In this document: positions 1 to 9,246 of the stretch, in pieces
Numbering within the stretch: position 1 is the first letter of the stretch
How the letters are laid out: each line of letters starts with the position of its first letter
Assembly: GCF_029023785.1 (NCBI RefSeq)
Contig: NZ_CP118955.1
Span: forward strand, 1,548,501 to 1,612,500
Direction of reading: 5' to 3'
DNA from: Enterococcus faecium
Lineage (GTDB): Bacteria; Bacillota; Bacilli; Lactobacillales; Enterococcaceae
DNA: 64,000 nt
The notes under the pieces: model-generated
The model's database searches: none
Seen by the model: the letters and a program-made list of their open reading frames with translations, nothing else
Told to the model about the DNA's origin: nothing
Made by a program: the position numbers and the translations under genes

Positions 1-571
1 TCATCACAGATAAATAACCAGTTTCCCTTGAAATTTCAAAAGGCTCGTCCACTTCGATACCGATATAAATAATCGTTTGATAATCTCTTTCTAAGGCATA
101 TTGCGTTGCTTTTGCTGTACCATATTCATTATCGCTGTCTACATAATCATATCCTTCAGAATTTTCCCCAAACAAGACAACTGGTTTTTCCAAACGGTCG
201 ATCCAATCGAAGTCTTTTTTTCTGACACCTGTGATGATGTATCCATCACAAGAACCGACGTCGAAGGCATCATTTGTAACTAATTGGAGAGAATAATGCG
301 CTTTACCGATCCGTTTAGCGATTCCCATCAGCAAATTCATGTAATAGGGCTCAGTTGTGTCGATTTCTTCCAGTATAAATAATTTGATGATCTGCGACCG
401 ATTCGTGACAAGTGCTTTTGCAGCAATATTTGGACGGTAATCCAGTTCAGCCATTGCTGAGAAAACTAACTCTTTCAATTCGTCAGTCACCTGTTCCGGA
501 TGATTGATGACTCGAGAGACCGTCATTTTTGAAACATTGGCACGTTTTGCAACATCTGCTAAAGTGGGCAT
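1..571 (-). CDS. LacI/GalR-family transcriptional regulator, C-terminus cut by window edge
   Basis: Only the first 190 residues are present; the frame runs off the left edge. The start is ATG at 571, preceded by an AGGAAGA ribosome binding site. Residues 3-22 form the LacI helix-turn-helix (LADVAKRANVSKMTVSRVIN), followed by the usual hinge segment with DYRPN at about 45-50, then a periplasmic-binding-protein-like sensor domain that begins near residue 60 (SQIIKLFILEE). Members of this family bind operators as dimers and respond to sugars. The ligand cannot be told because the sensor domain is incomplete and the target operon lies outside the window. An extended -10 promoter lies just upstream. 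Confidence 0.88.
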   Translation of the reverse strand, partial: MPTLADVAKRANVSKMTVSRVINHPEQVTDELKELVFSAMAELDYRPNIAAKALVTNRSQIIKLFILEEIDTTEPYYMNLLMGIAKRIGKAHYSLQLVTNDAFDVGSCDGYIITGVRKKDFDWIDRLEKPVVLFGENSEGYDYVDSDNEYGTAKATQYALERDYQTIIYIGIEVDEPFEISRETGYLSVM

Positions 572-610
572 GCTCTCTTCCTTTCTAACATGTTGTCATT
601 CTTACTATCA

Positions 611-619
611 ATTATACCA
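611..619 (-). promoter_or_regulatory. Extended -10 promoter of the LacI-type gene
   Basis: On the minus strand the sequence TGGTATAAT gives a perfect TATAAT with an upstream TG element, about 40 bp before the ATG at 571. The -35 region is weak, which fits an extended -10 promoter. Confidence 0.5.
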
Positions 620-651
620 AATTTTCCTAACAGAGTTTATTATAGCCCAAA

Positions 652-697
652 ATAAAAAACGGAAAATCCTCTATCGTCATGAGTGATTTTCCGTTTC
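652..697 (-). terminator. Rho-independent terminator after the hydrolase gene
   Basis: On the minus strand, arms AAACGGAAAATC and GGATTTTCCGTTTTTT enclose a loop of about 15 nt and end in a T-run. It lies directly downstream of the stop codon at 700. Confidence 0.8.
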
Positions 698-699
698 AA

Positions 700-1464
700 T
701 TATTTATACTTTTTTATCAAATTTTTTGCTAAAAAAGTGGAAGCTTCTTCCATTAGTGGTATTTGTACCATATGTCGCTGTGTTTTTGAGGAACGAAAAA
801 CAATTTCTTTTCCGTAAGACTTATGCCGATTTTTTTCTACAAATCGTTCCGTTTGTATATAAGGGATTTTTTCGTCAGCTTGTCCATGCCAAAAGAACAG
901 AGGACGTCCAGCTAACTTTTCCGGCTGCAATGACAAATCATAGCTCTTAACCCATGAAATCAAATCAAAATAGTCTTTTGGTACGACATAATTATATTCC
1001 GATGCGCGCCTTACGATTTCTTTTCCATATTCCAAAGGTGCAGGGGAACCCATCAAACACACGCCCGCTACTATATGAGGATGTTTAGCCAACAAGGCGC
1101 ATGTTGTCATTCCCCCCATCGAAACCCCGCCAACTGCAAGCTGATCATGTAGAAGACCTCTTTTTTCTAAATGCTTGATAAGTGTGTCAAATTCAAACAG
1201 ATTTCCGTAGATACTATCCCAAAATGTATAGGATGGAATAGAAGAAACCGGCTGTTTGCGCTCCCCATGATTCATCGCATCTGGCAGGATCACACGAATG
1301 CCCTGCTGCGCAATTTTTCTTCCTTGCGTCAAAACTAACTCCTTACTTGTCTGCCATCCGTGATAATAGATGACAACGGGAATACGTTCCTCTCTTAATT
1401 CTTTCAGAACAACTTCTAACACTGGAATATGATGGACAGAACGTTTCAATATAATTGGATTCAA
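700..1464 (-). CDS. Alpha/beta hydrolase, YitV-like esterase
   Basis: The protein has 254 residues. An alpha/beta-hydrolase fold is indicated by the oxyanion HGW at about 35-37, the nucleophile elbow GVSMGG with Ser115, a likely acid Asp197 in HGQADE, and His231 in RHMV. This resembles the YitV/DUF-type cytosolic esterases of Firmicutes; the substrate is unknown. The start is a TTG at 1464, with AGGTGAG spaced 6-7 nt upstream. It begins 3 nt after the stop of the membrane-protein gene at 1468, so the two are probably cotranscribed. There is no signal peptide. The fold call is firm and the physiological role is not. Confidence 0.8.
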   Translation of the reverse strand: MNPIILKRSVHHIPVLEVVLKELREERIPVVIYYHGWQTSKELVLTQGRKIAQQGIRVILPDAMNHGERKQPVSSIPSYTFWDSIYGNLFEFDTLIKHLEKRGLLHDQLAVGGVSMGGMTTCALLAKHPHIVAGVCLMGSPAPLEYGKEIVRRASEYNYVVPKDYFDLISWVKSYDLSLQPEKLAGRPLFFWHGQADEKIPYIQTERFVEKNRHKSYGKEIVFRSSKTQRHMVQIPLMEEASTFLAKNLIKKYK

Positions 1465-1467
1465 TTG

Positions 1468-1857
1468 TTACTCACCTATTTTCATTAAATTTCCTGATCG
1501 CCATAGCAACCATGCTCCAACAGTTGTCTGGAACAGGTTCAGTGTACCAAATAATATAAATGCAGGACTGAATGGCTCGGGAAATAAGCACAGAGAACAA
1601 AGTCCCACCACTCCTAATGCTAGCGAAAGGAGTGGATAAATAGAAAAATTCAAAAAACTGGCAACGCTACCGAAAATATTACCAATAAACAGTATCAAAA
1701 AGAAAAAAACGCTTAAAATTAAACCATCTGTCAGCGACATCTGAAAAACAATGTTCTCTACCTCAATTGGCTGTTGAATCGAATAGACACCTAAGTATAT
1801 ACTGAGAAGGAGACTTAGCACGTGGCTGGCACAAAACACACGATTGACCGTTTTCAT
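1468..1857 (-). CDS. Small hydrophobic membrane protein, unknown function
   Basis: The protein has 129 residues. ATG at 1857 is chosen because AGGTGA lies 5 nt before it; a GTG nine bases upstream is closer to that site and less likely. About four hydrophobic segments can be seen (roughly residues 5-23, 43-62, 65-88 and 97-117), so it is probably an integral membrane protein. I recognise no family motif. It sits directly upstream of the esterase-like gene with a 3-nt gap, which suggests one transcript, but no functional link can be read from the sequence. Confidence 0.65.
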   Translation of the reverse strand: MKTVNRVFCASHVLSLLLSIYLGVYSIQQPIEVENIVFQMSLTDGLILSVFFFLILFIGNIFGSVASFLNFSIYPLLSLALGVVGLCSLCLFPEPFSPAFILFGTLNLFQTTVGAWLLWRSGNLMKIGE

Positions 1858-1991
1858 TTTAATCACCTAACCTATCTTTATAATTCTATTATAATCATTT
1901 TATCATTTTTTTGTATGTATAAAGTTTCAATTTTTCTTCACTTACGATTTTTTTTGATATTGTTGTTATATAAATGAAAGGAGTTTTACAA

Positions 1992-2534
1992 ATGATTGAT
2001 CCAAAAATGTTGGGGATGATCTTCCTCATTAATTTTGCTTATATCACTCTGAACACGTTACGTTTCATGTTGACAATGAAAGGCTATCGACTGATTGCTC
2101 CACTTGTCAGTATGGTCGAGATCACGATTTATATCGTCGGCTTATCCCTTGTTTTAGATCGTTTAGATAATCCACTGAATTTATTTGTCTATGCGTTAGG
2201 TTACGCAGTAGGTATCAGTGTCGGAATTTTGATTGAAGACAAATTGGCATTAGGATACATCATGGTCACAACGATTTTGCCAGCAAATAGCGCAGAAGAT
2301 AAAAGTTTGCCGGGTATACTGAGAGAACACGGTTATGGTGTGACACAGACTTCTGCAATGGGGCTGGAAGGTGAGCGGCTAGTTCTCGAAATACTTTCTC
2401 CTAGAAAAAGCGAACGTGAACTGTATCGCCTGATCAAAGAAATCGAAGAGCGTGCTTTTATCATTTCTTATGAGCCAAAATATATTTCAGGTGGTTTCTG
2501 GACTAAAAAAGTGAGAAAACGACAAGGAAAATAA
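1992..2534 (+). CDS. UPF0316 / DUF2179-type membrane protein
   Basis: The 180-residue protein has an N-terminal membrane region (three hydrophobic stretches within residues 1-80) followed by a soluble C-terminal domain of about 75 residues resembling DUF2179. That domain has a ferredoxin-like fold and is also found in YitT proteins such as the one at 42457. An ATG lies 18 bases upstream, but the AAAGGAG ribosome site falls inside that extension, so 1992 is the real start. The family (UPF0316, YebE-type) is conserved in Firmicutes and its function is not established. It is one of few plus-strand genes here and stands alone between its own terminator and the divergent gene at 1857. Confidence 0.78.
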   Translation: MIDPKMLGMIFLINFAYITLNTLRFMLTMKGYRLIAPLVSMVEITIYIVGLSLVLDRLDNPLNLFVYALGYAVGISVGILIEDKLALGYIMVTTILPANSAEDKSLPGILREHGYGVTQTSAMGLEGERLVLEILSPRKSERELYRLIKEIEERAFIISYEPKYISGGFWTKKVRKRQGK

Positions 2535-2547
2535 CTCACAAACTTAA

Positions 2548-2595
2548 AAACTGTCTAATATCTAAATTAAATTTTAAATGTTAGACAGTTTTTAT
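2548..2595 (+). terminator. Terminator after the UPF0316 gene
   Basis: Inverted arms AAAAACTGTCTAATAT and ATGTTAGACAGTTTTT with an AT-rich loop and a terminal T-run; A-runs on the other side could make it bidirectional. Confidence 0.8.
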
Positions 2596-2681
2596 TTATT
2601 ATTTTGATTAAAAAACATCGACATATACTCATCAATTTGTTATTATACTTTATATACTTATCAATTTAATTTGGAGATATT

Positions 2682-3314
2682 ATGGAAATTCAACGTAGAA
2701 CCACTAATTTTTTACATTTAGGCTCTTTTTTTGCAACTTTGACGATCTTATTTTTTCTATGTTATTCATACCTTAAGACCTCACATGCGCCTTCTAGTGC
2801 ATTAGGCTGGTTGCTTTTGGATCATTCTGATATCACAGAAGCCGAAGAAAATCCGTTTTTTTTGATTTTTTCTTCTCTTTGCGGCTTACTGTTTTCTGTT
2901 TATTTCGGTGCCTATTTTTTTCATCGACATCCTGGTACGTTAAACGAAGCTTCAAGCGTATTGATTGCATTTAAAACGTTTTCTTTTTTAGCAATTCTTT
3001 TTTATTCGTTTAATCACAATACGCTTTTCTTCTTTATCATGAATGGTTTAGTCGTGATTTTATCCATTTTTACTTATTTTATTTTTTCACTCATTTTTAG
3101 CCAATTGAAATGTCCGCTCTTCTTTCGATTAGTTCCTGTCACCTGTTTTATTTACAGCTTGTTTTCCTTTTTTGTCCTTGCTTTAATGCCACTGACCAAC
3201 CCTTCGACGATCCAAGTCGCAGGAAATCTGTTGGATATGCTCTTCATCGTCAGTCTAGGTGTATTTATGTGGCAAAGAAAAAACAAACAAAATAAAAAGC
3301 ATTTTGAAGCCTGA
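2682..3314 (+). CDS. Polytopic membrane protein, unknown function
   Basis: The protein has 210 residues and about six hydrophobic segments (approximately residues 13-31, 60-81, 92-109, 112-137, 147-170 and 180-198). It is very rich in Phe, Leu and Ile, and ends in a Lys/Asn-rich cytoplasmic tail. ATG at 2682 follows GGAGA at 4 nt spacing. I do not recognise the family. It is a single-gene unit bounded by terminators, with no neighbour that suggests a role. The extreme T-richness of the coding strand reflects the membrane composition rather than clear evidence of transfer. Confidence 0.6.
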   Translation: MEIQRRTTNFLHLGSFFATLTILFFLCYSYLKTSHAPSSALGWLLLDHSDITEAEENPFFLIFSSLCGLLFSVYFGAYFFHRHPGTLNEASSVLIAFKTFSFLAILFYSFNHNTLFFFIMNGLVVILSIFTYFIFSLIFSQLKCPLFFRLVPVTCFIYSLFSFFVLALMPLTNPSTIQVAGNLLDMLFIVSLGVFMWQRKNKQNKKHFEA

Positions 3315-3343
3315 CTATTACGACTTCATAAATGCTTTTTTAG
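3294..3343 (+). terminator. Terminator overlapping the end of the membrane-protein gene
   Basis: Arms AAAAGCATTTTGAAG and CTTCATAAATGCTTTTTT form a hairpin with a T-run. The left arm overlaps the last codons of the upstream gene. Confidence 0.75.
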
Positions 3344-3447
3344 TTTTAAACACTTCAATCTAAAAGAATAACCCAAGATTGGATAAATTATTAATGACTC
3401 GCCATTCGTTTCTTAGTGATTCTGGATTATCAAATGGACTTCCTAAT

Positions 3448-3700
3448 CTAATCAGCTAGTTCTTCCCATAAAATGCCATACTTGACTGAATCATAATATT
3501 GATTATTTAAAAATCTAACTTTTCTTATCACTACTTCCTTTGTCATTCCACATTTCTCACCATTTTTTTGCATTCCTTTGTTTCCAGACCATGTAGTGAA
3601 TCTAATAGGTGGTAGATAGGCAAAATACTCAAATAATTCTTTTAACCATAAAGGAAGAGAAAGGCTCCTCCTGCAAGAGTCAGTATAATTTTTGCTTACT
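3448..3700 (-). pseudogene. Remnant of a GNAT (RimJ/RimL-like) acetyltransferase
   Basis: On the minus strand a frame with no start codon or N-terminal half ends at TAG (3448-3450). It translates to the C-terminal part of a GNAT enzyme: WLKELFEYFAYLPPI, then WSGNKGMQKNGEKCGM, then IRKVRFLNNQYYDSVKYGI. In intact relatives the N..GM...E..GM segment is the acetyl-CoA binding helix region and the rest forms the last strands. Everything upstream of about residue 100 is missing, so this is a decayed gene. After the stop another frame stays open for about 30 codons (to about 3360) with no recognised homology. The rest of 3315-3706 holds nothing else I can name. Confidence 0.65.
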
Positions 3701-3706
3701 GCTCTC

Positions 3707-4600
3707 TTAGGTTTTACTCACTAAAACTGTTCCATATTCTTTGATATAAGAAAATGCATGCGGTATAAATTTCTTGCTCAGCTCAGAAAAGATTTGTCGT
3801 TTAAGAAAGGCCATTTCCTCCATTGTCAATGAAGGATCCAATGTTGGTAATTCAATCTCAAAATTGTTTTTTTCGACAATAGGTAATTCTAATGTGAATG
3901 ATTCTTCTTCCTTTATAGTATTCGTCACAAGTAGAGACTGATGGAAAATACTAGGCCGGCGATTTTTATATTTATTCTTACGTATCCTGTCAACGATAAC
4001 TTCTATTTGATCAAAAAAGTACGATTCATTTACGTCTCCAATAAGTTCGGCTAATTCTTTGAATGCCTTCGTTACAGGAAGCTGATTCTTCTGTACAAAA
4101 AAGTAATTAGCCAAAGTAAGCGGGAAGTGTTCTATAGAGGAAAGTGTGATAAAACGGTACTTCTCATTTCCTGCAGTTGTCCTCAGCAATTCTGTCTCTC
4201 GGCTGTTTCTTACTCCATAAAAATACGCTTCTTTCCGTTCATCTTCGAAACAATACGCCCAAATAACTTCTCCCATCGCTAATTTTTGTTCATCAACAGA
4301 GAGTCTCTTCAATTGTTCAGCTATGGTTTCAGCAGCCGAAGTGGCTTGTTGCAAGTAATCTTTAGGATCAAATATTGGAAAGTTCAAATGATATCTTCGT
4401 TCTTCCCTCTTGATTAATCCTGCATCGATCAATAAATCAAGAAAATGGGAAAATTTATTTTGCGAAAATTCTTTTTTCAATTCTCTTAGAATCGTTTCTT
4501 GTTCTCGATGTTCATATAGATAATCGGTCAATGAAGAAAAAAGCGGATCATCGGTCAGTTTTTGATAAAAGTTTTCCTTATTTTTTGAATAATAGTTCAT
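3707..4600 (-). CDS. DUF1803-like hypothetical protein
   Basis: The protein has 297 residues, is soluble and is rich in Glu, Lys and Phe. Residues 12-50 (KLTDDPLFSSLTDYLYEH..) resemble the start of streptococcal and enterococcal DUF1803 proteins, with a helical and possibly winged-helix-like N-terminus (ILRELKKEF...LIDAGLIKREERRYHL). No catalytic motif is evident. ATG at 4600 has only a weak AAGAGAA ribosome site. It is a single-gene unit: the pyrophosphatase gene lies downstream past a terminator and the acetyltransferase remnant lies on its 3' side. The family call is tentative and the function is unknown. Confidence 0.6.
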   Translation of the reverse strand: MNYYSKNKENFYQKLTDDPLFSSLTDYLYEHREQETILRELKKEFSQNKFSHFLDLLIDAGLIKREERRYHLNFPIFDPKDYLQQATSAAETIAEQLKRLSVDEQKLAMGEVIWAYCFEDERKEAYFYGVRNSRETELLRTTAGNEKYRFITLSSIEHFPLTLANYFFVQKNQLPVTKAFKELAELIGDVNESYFFDQIEVIVDRIRKNKYKNRRPSIFHQSLLVTNTIKEEESFTLELPIVEKNNFEIELPTLDPSLTMEEMAFLKRQIFSELSKKFIPHAFSYIKEYGTVLVSKT

Positions 4601-4651
4601 ATATGTTCTCTTTTCTATCCGTTTTATTTTACTTAAAAGGCTTTTACGTAA

Positions 4652-4702
4652 AAAGGAGGAAGAACAAGAGTCATAATTGACTGTTATTCTCCTCCATTTC
4701 TT
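4652..4702. terminator. Hairpin terminator between ppaC and the DUF1803-like gene
   Basis: On the minus strand, arms GGAGGAGAATAACAGTCA and TGACTCTTGTTCTTCCTCC are followed by TTTTT. It lies between the ppaC stop (4782) and the start at 4600, so it most likely ends the ppaC transcript. Confidence 0.7.
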
Positions 4703-4781
4703 CGGCCTTTAGTATGTTCTATGTTTCTTTTTATATCAATCGCTTATCCATTCATTTTGAATGCTTCATACTACCATTTGA

Positions 4782-5708
4782 TTAGCTAAATACAGCCGTC
4801 AATTGAGGTACGACTTGTTTTTTACGTGAAACGACACCTTTAAGCAAAGCACGGTTGTTGGTCAAAGTTGTTTGGAAAGCTTCTTCTACTTTTTCTTTTC
4901 CTTTACCAGCAACAAGTAATTCTGAATCACTGTCTAAGATGTTTGTGACAACTAATACGAACAGATCGTAGCCATTTGCTTTCATTTCATCTTCCATTGC
5001 TGCTTCTAGCTCTGCTTGTCGATCCATCACTTCATTAAGGTCCACTGTATTGACTTGAGCGATACGAACGTTGGAACTGCCCATTGGGAAACTTTTTGCA
5101 TCCAAATCAAGAAGAACCGCAGCTGATTTATCACTTAGATTTGTTCCTGCTTTCAACATTTCAAGTCCATAAGTGTTTAGATCGACTTCAGCGATTGCTG
5201 CAAGTTCTTTTGCAGCTGCTTCATCTTCAGGCGTACATGTTGGTGATTTGAACAACAATGTATCTGAAATGATAGCTGAGAGCATGATTCCTGCGATTTC
5301 TTTAGGAATTGTTACTTGGTTTTCTTTATATAGTTTTAAAATAATCGTACTTGTACATCCAACTGGTTCTGCACGATAGTACAATGGATTAGCTGTTTCA
5401 AAGTTTGCAATACGATGGTGGTCTACTACAGCTAAAATATTTACTTCGCTGATATCTGAAATACTTTGTTGGAATTCATTATGATCCACAAGCATGACAT
5501 CTGCATTTTCTGCTTTAGCTGACTCTACTACTCGTGGTGCAGATAGCTGAAAGTGGTCTAATGCGTATTGTGTTTCTTCATTAGGTGTACCTAGAGCAAC
5601 TGCTTCTGTTTCTTTACCTAATTCATTTTGCAAGTGTGAAAACGCAATGGCTGCCCCGATTGCATCTGTATCTGGATTTTGGTGACCAAAAACTAAAATT
5701 TTTGACAT
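4782..5708 (-). CDS. ppaC: Manganese-dependent inorganic pyrophosphatase (family II)
   Basis: The 308-residue length is typical of family II pyrophosphatases, which hydrolyse PPi to drive biosynthesis. The DHH-phosphoesterase motifs are all present: [10 protein letters not shown] near residue 9, the VDHN segment near 75, and VDHHR near 97 with PVGCTST a little later; these hold the Mn ions. The C-terminal DHHA2 domain carries VVSRKKQV near the end, whose Arg and Lys bind substrate. ATG at 5708 is preceded by AAAGGAG; a 20-residue upstream extension has no ribosome site and is discounted. It is the gene after pflA but is separated from it by a strong terminator. Confidence 0.96.
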   Translation of the reverse strand: MSKILVFGHQNPDTDAIGAAIAFSHLQNELGKETEAVALGTPNEETQYALDHFQLSAPRVVESAKAENADVMLVDHNEFQQSISDISEVNILAVVDHHRIANFETANPLYYRAEPVGCTSTIILKLYKENQVTIPKEIAGIMLSAIISDTLLFKSPTCTPEDEAAAKELAAIAEVDLNTYGLEMLKAGTNLSDKSAAVLLDLDAKSFPMGSSNVRIAQVNTVDLNEVMDRQAELEAAMEDEMKANGYDLFVLVVTNILDSDSELLVAGKGKEKVEEAFQTTLTNNRALLKGVVSRKKQVVPQLTAVFS

Positions 5709-5748
5709 GTCATTCGCTCCTTTGTGATTTCTCCTATTTAATAATAGC

Positions 5749-5785
5749 AAAAAAACGGAAAGAAGCAATACTTATCTTCTTTCCG
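5749..5785 (-). terminator. Terminator after pflA
   Basis: On the minus strand, CGGAAAGAAG and CTTCTTTCCG enclose a 10-nt loop and are followed by seven T residues. It ends the pfl transcript just before ppaC. Confidence 0.9.
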
Positions 5786-5792
5786 ATGCGAC

Positions 5793-6554
5793 CTATCGCG
5801 TTAAATATTTTGTATACTCTTCTGTATGAAGCAATCGTTTAGCATTTTCGACACGTTCTTTTGTAGGTGGTTCGATCCCTTCTAATGGATATTTCAAACC
5901 AAGTGTTTCCCACTTGTATTTTCCCATCGTATGATAAGGAAGAATCTCTACTCTGTCTACATTTGACAAGGTTTGAATAAAGTTGTCTAGTCGGATCAAA
6001 TATTCATCATAATCACTTCGCTCAGGAACTAGTACATGGCGAATCCAAACCGGTTTGTTGATTTTTGACAAATATTGAGCCATTTCTAAAATATTTTCAT
6101 TGTCCCAATGCGTTAGTTTTTTATGCTCTTCATTATCGATGTGTTTGATGTCAAATAACAGTAAATCTGTATACTTCATCAATTCTTGAAAACGTGAAAA
6201 GAAAGGTTCTTCATACGTAAAAGGTTTTCCGCATGTATCCAATGTAGTATGCATCTTCCGCTCTTTTGCTTTTTTAAATAGTTCGATCAAAAAATCGATC
6301 TGCAATAGAGGTTCTCCACCACTAACAGTAATACCACCTTTATCTCCCCAGTAAGGTCTGAAGCGTTCTGCTTTATCTAAAAGTTCATCTGCTGTGTATT
6401 CTTTCCCTCCGCCAATATTCCAAGTATCTGGATTGTGACAAAATTGGCAACGCATGCGGCATCCTTGCATAAACACGACAAAGCGCAGTCCAGGTCCGTC
6501 TACTGAACCGAAAGTTTCGATAGAATGAACATAGCCGATTGTTTTTTCTTCCAT
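5793..6554 (-). CDS. pflA: Pyruvate formate-lyase activating enzyme (radical SAM)
   Basis: The 253-residue protein is a glycyl-radical activase. Its radical-SAM cluster motif is C32-x3-C36-x2-C39 (CRMRCQFC), with the SAM-binding GGEP motif (VSGGEPLL) near residue 80. It uses SAM and a 4Fe-4S cluster to install the radical on PflB. The length matches the family. It lies downstream of pflB with a 243-nt spacer containing hairpins, which is unusually long for a translationally linked pair. Expression is presumably driven mostly from the pflB promoter. The enzyme works in anaerobic cytosol. Confidence 0.97.
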   Translation of the reverse strand: MEEKTIGYVHSIETFGSVDGPGLRFVVFMQGCRMRCQFCHNPDTWNIGGGKEYTADELLDKAERFRPYWGDKGGITVSGGEPLLQIDFLIELFKKAKERKMHTTLDTCGKPFTYEEPFFSRFQELMKYTDLLLFDIKHIDNEEHKKLTHWDNENILEMAQYLSKINKPVWIRHVLVPERSDYDEYLIRLDNFIQTLSNVDRVEILPYHTMGKYKWETLGLKYPLEGIEPPTKERVENAKRLLHTEEYTKYLTR

Positions 6555-6603
6555 TTAAGTTCACATCTTTTCTTTGATTTCATTTTAAGTACAAGTTAGC
6601 TGT

Positions 6604-6698
6604 CGAAGCGAAGCTTTCTGAACAAAATTTTTCGCAATTGCCGCTTCGTTATGTGTAAAATTTACAGGGACGGAACATACAAGTCCTGCCCCTGTAAA
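6604..6698 (-). repeat. Two inverted repeats in the pflB-pflA spacer
   Basis: The first pairs TTTACAGGG (6661-6669) with CCCTGTAAA (6690-6698). The second pairs CGAAGCG (6604-6610) with CGCTTCG (6642-6648). Neither has a strong T-run on the transcribed strand, so they look like processing or partial-attenuation hairpins rather than full terminators. Confidence 0.5.
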
Positions 6699-6797
6699 TC
6701 GTTTCTTTCAAATAAGCATACTGATTATTCGATTTTGATGCGATGGCTATTCAACGTCCTTTCGACGCTAAGTCGAAAAACTTTTTTCACGAACTTT

Positions 6798-9029
6798 TTA
6801 CATTCTGTCGTGTGAAGTTCTCATCAAGACATCTAATTGTTGTTCTCTTGTCAAGTCACGGAATTTAACTGCATAACCAGATACCCGGATCGTCAAGTTC
6901 GGATATTTCATTGGATTTTCCATTGCATCACGCAATAAATCATTACTGAATACATTGACATTCAAATGATAAGCTCCTTTTGAGAAGTATCCATCTAAGA
7001 CATTACGCAAGTTTTCGATTCTTGTATCTTGTTCTTTTCCAAGACCTGAAGGATTGATTGTTTGGGTATTTGAAATTCCATCCAATGCACAGCCGTAATT
7101 CATTTTAGCTGTTGAGTTCAGGCTAGCTAATAACCCACTTTGTTCCGCATTGTAACTTGGATTTGCTCCTGGCGCAAGTGGTTTTCCAGCTTCACGGCCA
7201 TCAGGAGTATTTCCTGTATTTTTACCGTAAACAACATTTGAAGTAATCGTCAATAATGAAGTTGTTGGTTTTGAGTTGCGGTAAGTTTTATGACGTTTGA
7301 TTTGTCCCATGAAGTATTCCAAGATCCATGAAACTAATTCATCTGCACGGTCATCATCATTTCCGTATTTAGGGAAGTCGCCATCCACTTCAAAATCAAC
7401 TGCTATTCCTTTTTCATTACGGATTGCTTTTACTTTTGCATATTTGATCGCTGACAAGCTGTCTGCCGCATGAGAGATCCCAGCAATACCTGTAGCAAAT
7501 GTGCGTTGCAAGTCAGAATCCATCAAAGCCAGCTGAGCTGCTTCATAAGAATATTTATCATGCATATAATGAATGATGTTCAACGTATTGACATATAGTT
7601 CTGCTAACCAATCCATCATATTCATGAAGTTATGTTTCACTTCTTCAAAGTCTAGTATTTCTGATGTGATTGGACGATATTCTGGTCCAACTTGGGCGCC
7701 AGTCACTTCATCGACTCCGCCATTGATGGCATATAATAGTGTTTTAGCCAAGTTAGCACGAGCGCCAAAGAATTGCATGTCTTTTCCGACAACTGTTCCT
7801 GATACACAGCAAGCAATCGCACAATCATCAGAACCCCATTGTTCACGAAGCTGATTATCATTTTCGAATTGAATCGAAGAACTTTCGATAGCGATTCTGC
7901 TAGCATATGTTCTGAATCCTTCTGGAAGGTGTTCAGAATACAAAACAGTCAAGTTTGGTTCTGGTGAAGGTCCCATATTTGTTAATGTATGAAGCAGACG
8001 GAAATCATTCTTTGTAACTAATGAACGACCATCTAATCCCATACCTGCAATGGATAAAGTAGCCCAGATAGGGAATCCTGAGAATAATTGGTTATATTCA
8101 GGTGTACGCGCGAATTTGACCATACGTAATTTCATTACTAAGTGGTCGATCAATTCTTGTGCTTCTTTTTCTGTGATTACTCCATTATCCAAATCACGTT
8201 GGATATAGATATCAAGGAATGCTGAGATACGTCCGATTGACATCGCAGCACCATTTTGTGATTTGATTGCTGCTAAATATCCGAAGTATAGCCATTGGAC
8301 AGCTTCTTTTGCATTTGCAGCTGGTTTAGAAATATCATAGCCATATTTCGCAGCCATTTCTTTCATTTGCGCTAATGCACGATATTGTTCAGTGATTTCT
8401 TCACGTAAACGAATCACTTCTTCACTCATTGTATGATAACCAGTCATATCATGATCTTTTTTCTTTTGTTCCATCAAATAGTCGATTCCATACAATGCCA
8501 CACGACGATAGTCACCGATGATACGTCCGCGACCGTAAGCGTCTGGAAGCCCTGTAATGATTTTGTTTTTACGAGCAGCACGCATTTCAGCAGTATAAGC
8601 GTCAAATACACCTTGATTATGTGTTTTGCGCCAGTCAGTGAAAATATGTGTCAATTCATCGTTTGGTGTATAGCCATTGCTTTTTAGCGCATTGTTAGCC
8701 ATATTGATTCCGCCGAACGGCATGAATGCTTGTTTCAAAGGTTTGTCTGTCTGTAGACCGACGATTTTTTCCAAATCTTTATCCAAATAGCCTGCATCGT
8801 GTGAAGTAATAGTTGATACGATTTCTGTGTCCATATCATAGACACCGTTACGCTCGAATTGGATATCATTTAACTTTTGCAATTCATCCCATAATTTTTC
8901 TGTTGCTTCTGTTGGGCCTTCCAAAAAGCTGTCATCACCGCGATATTCAGTGTAGTTATTTTGAATAAAGTCTCTAGTGTCTACGCCTTCTTTCCATTTG
9001 GTACCTTTAAATCCATTCCATTGCTCCAT
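6798..9029 (-). CDS. pflB: Formate C-acetyltransferase (pyruvate formate-lyase)
   Basis: The 743-residue enzyme converts pyruvate and CoA to acetyl-CoA and formate in anaerobic fermentation. The adjacent active-site cysteines are in CAIACCVSG at about residue 400. The glycyl-radical loop near the C-terminus is RVSGYAVKF with Gly718. Length and end motif match the family exactly. ATG at 9029 follows TAGGAGG. A strong promoter lies about 50-75 bp upstream, and candidate Rex and CcpA sites lie farther up, which fits control by NADH/NAD+ ratio and carbon source. Its activator PflA is the next gene. Confidence 0.98.
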   Translation of the reverse strand: MEQWNGFKGTKWKEGVDTRDFIQNNYTEYRGDDSFLEGPTEATEKLWDELQKLNDIQFERNGVYDMDTEIVSTITSHDAGYLDKDLEKIVGLQTDKPLKQAFMPFGGINMANNALKSNGYTPNDELTHIFTDWRKTHNQGVFDAYTAEMRAARKNKIITGLPDAYGRGRIIGDYRRVALYGIDYLMEQKKKDHDMTGYHTMSEEVIRLREEITEQYRALAQMKEMAAKYGYDISKPAANAKEAVQWLYFGYLAAIKSQNGAAMSIGRISAFLDIYIQRDLDNGVITEKEAQELIDHLVMKLRMVKFARTPEYNQLFSGFPIWATLSIAGMGLDGRSLVTKNDFRLLHTLTNMGPSPEPNLTVLYSEHLPEGFRTYASRIAIESSSIQFENDNQLREQWGSDDCAIACCVSGTVVGKDMQFFGARANLAKTLLYAINGGVDEVTGAQVGPEYRPITSEILDFEEVKHNFMNMMDWLAELYVNTLNIIHYMHDKYSYEAAQLALMDSDLQRTFATGIAGISHAADSLSAIKYAKVKAIRNEKGIAVDFEVDGDFPKYGNDDDRADELVSWILEYFMGQIKRHKTYRNSKPTTSLLTITSNVVYGKNTGNTPDGREAGKPLAPGANPSYNAEQSGLLASLNSTAKMNYGCALDGISNTQTINPSGLGKEQDTRIENLRNVLDGYFSKGAYHLNVNVFSNDLLRDAMENPMKYPNLTIRVSGYAVKFRDLTREQQLDVLMRTSHDRM

Positions 9030-9078
9030 TGTATGGACCTCCTAAATTTCTGTTTTATGTAACAGTTTTTACGTGATT

Positions 9079-9106
9079 AGTATAACACAGCACCCTATCT
9101 TTGCAA
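9079..9106 (-). promoter_or_regulatory. Promoter of pflB
   Basis: On the minus strand, -35 TTGCAA (9101-9106) and -10 TATACT (9079-9084) are 16 bp apart, with the ATG about 50 bp downstream. Confidence 0.7.
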
Positions 9107-9189
9107 GGGTTTTCTTGTTTTTTATTTAACAATTTTTATGTTTTATTTACATATATTTAAATCAACGTTGACATACCAACATTTAAGCA

Positions 9190-9207
9190 TTGTGAACACT
9201 TTCATCT
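9190..9207. promoter_or_regulatory. Candidate Rex operator upstream of pflB
   Basis: TTGTGAACACTTTCATCT matches the Rex consensus TTGTGAA-N4-TTCACAA at 11 of 14 defined bases: the left half is perfect and the right half degenerate. It lies about 85 bp upstream of the -35 box. Confidence 0.45.
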
Positions 9208-9211
9208 TTTT

Positions 9212-9226
9212 TTGCAAACGTATAAG
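9212..9226. promoter_or_regulatory. Candidate cre (CcpA) site upstream of pflB
   Basis: TTGCAAACGTATAAG matches the cre consensus WTGNAANCGNWNNCW except at the last two defined bases. It sits next to the Rex-like box. Confidence 0.35.
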
Positions 9227-9246
9227 GATTTATTAAAAATGAATGA

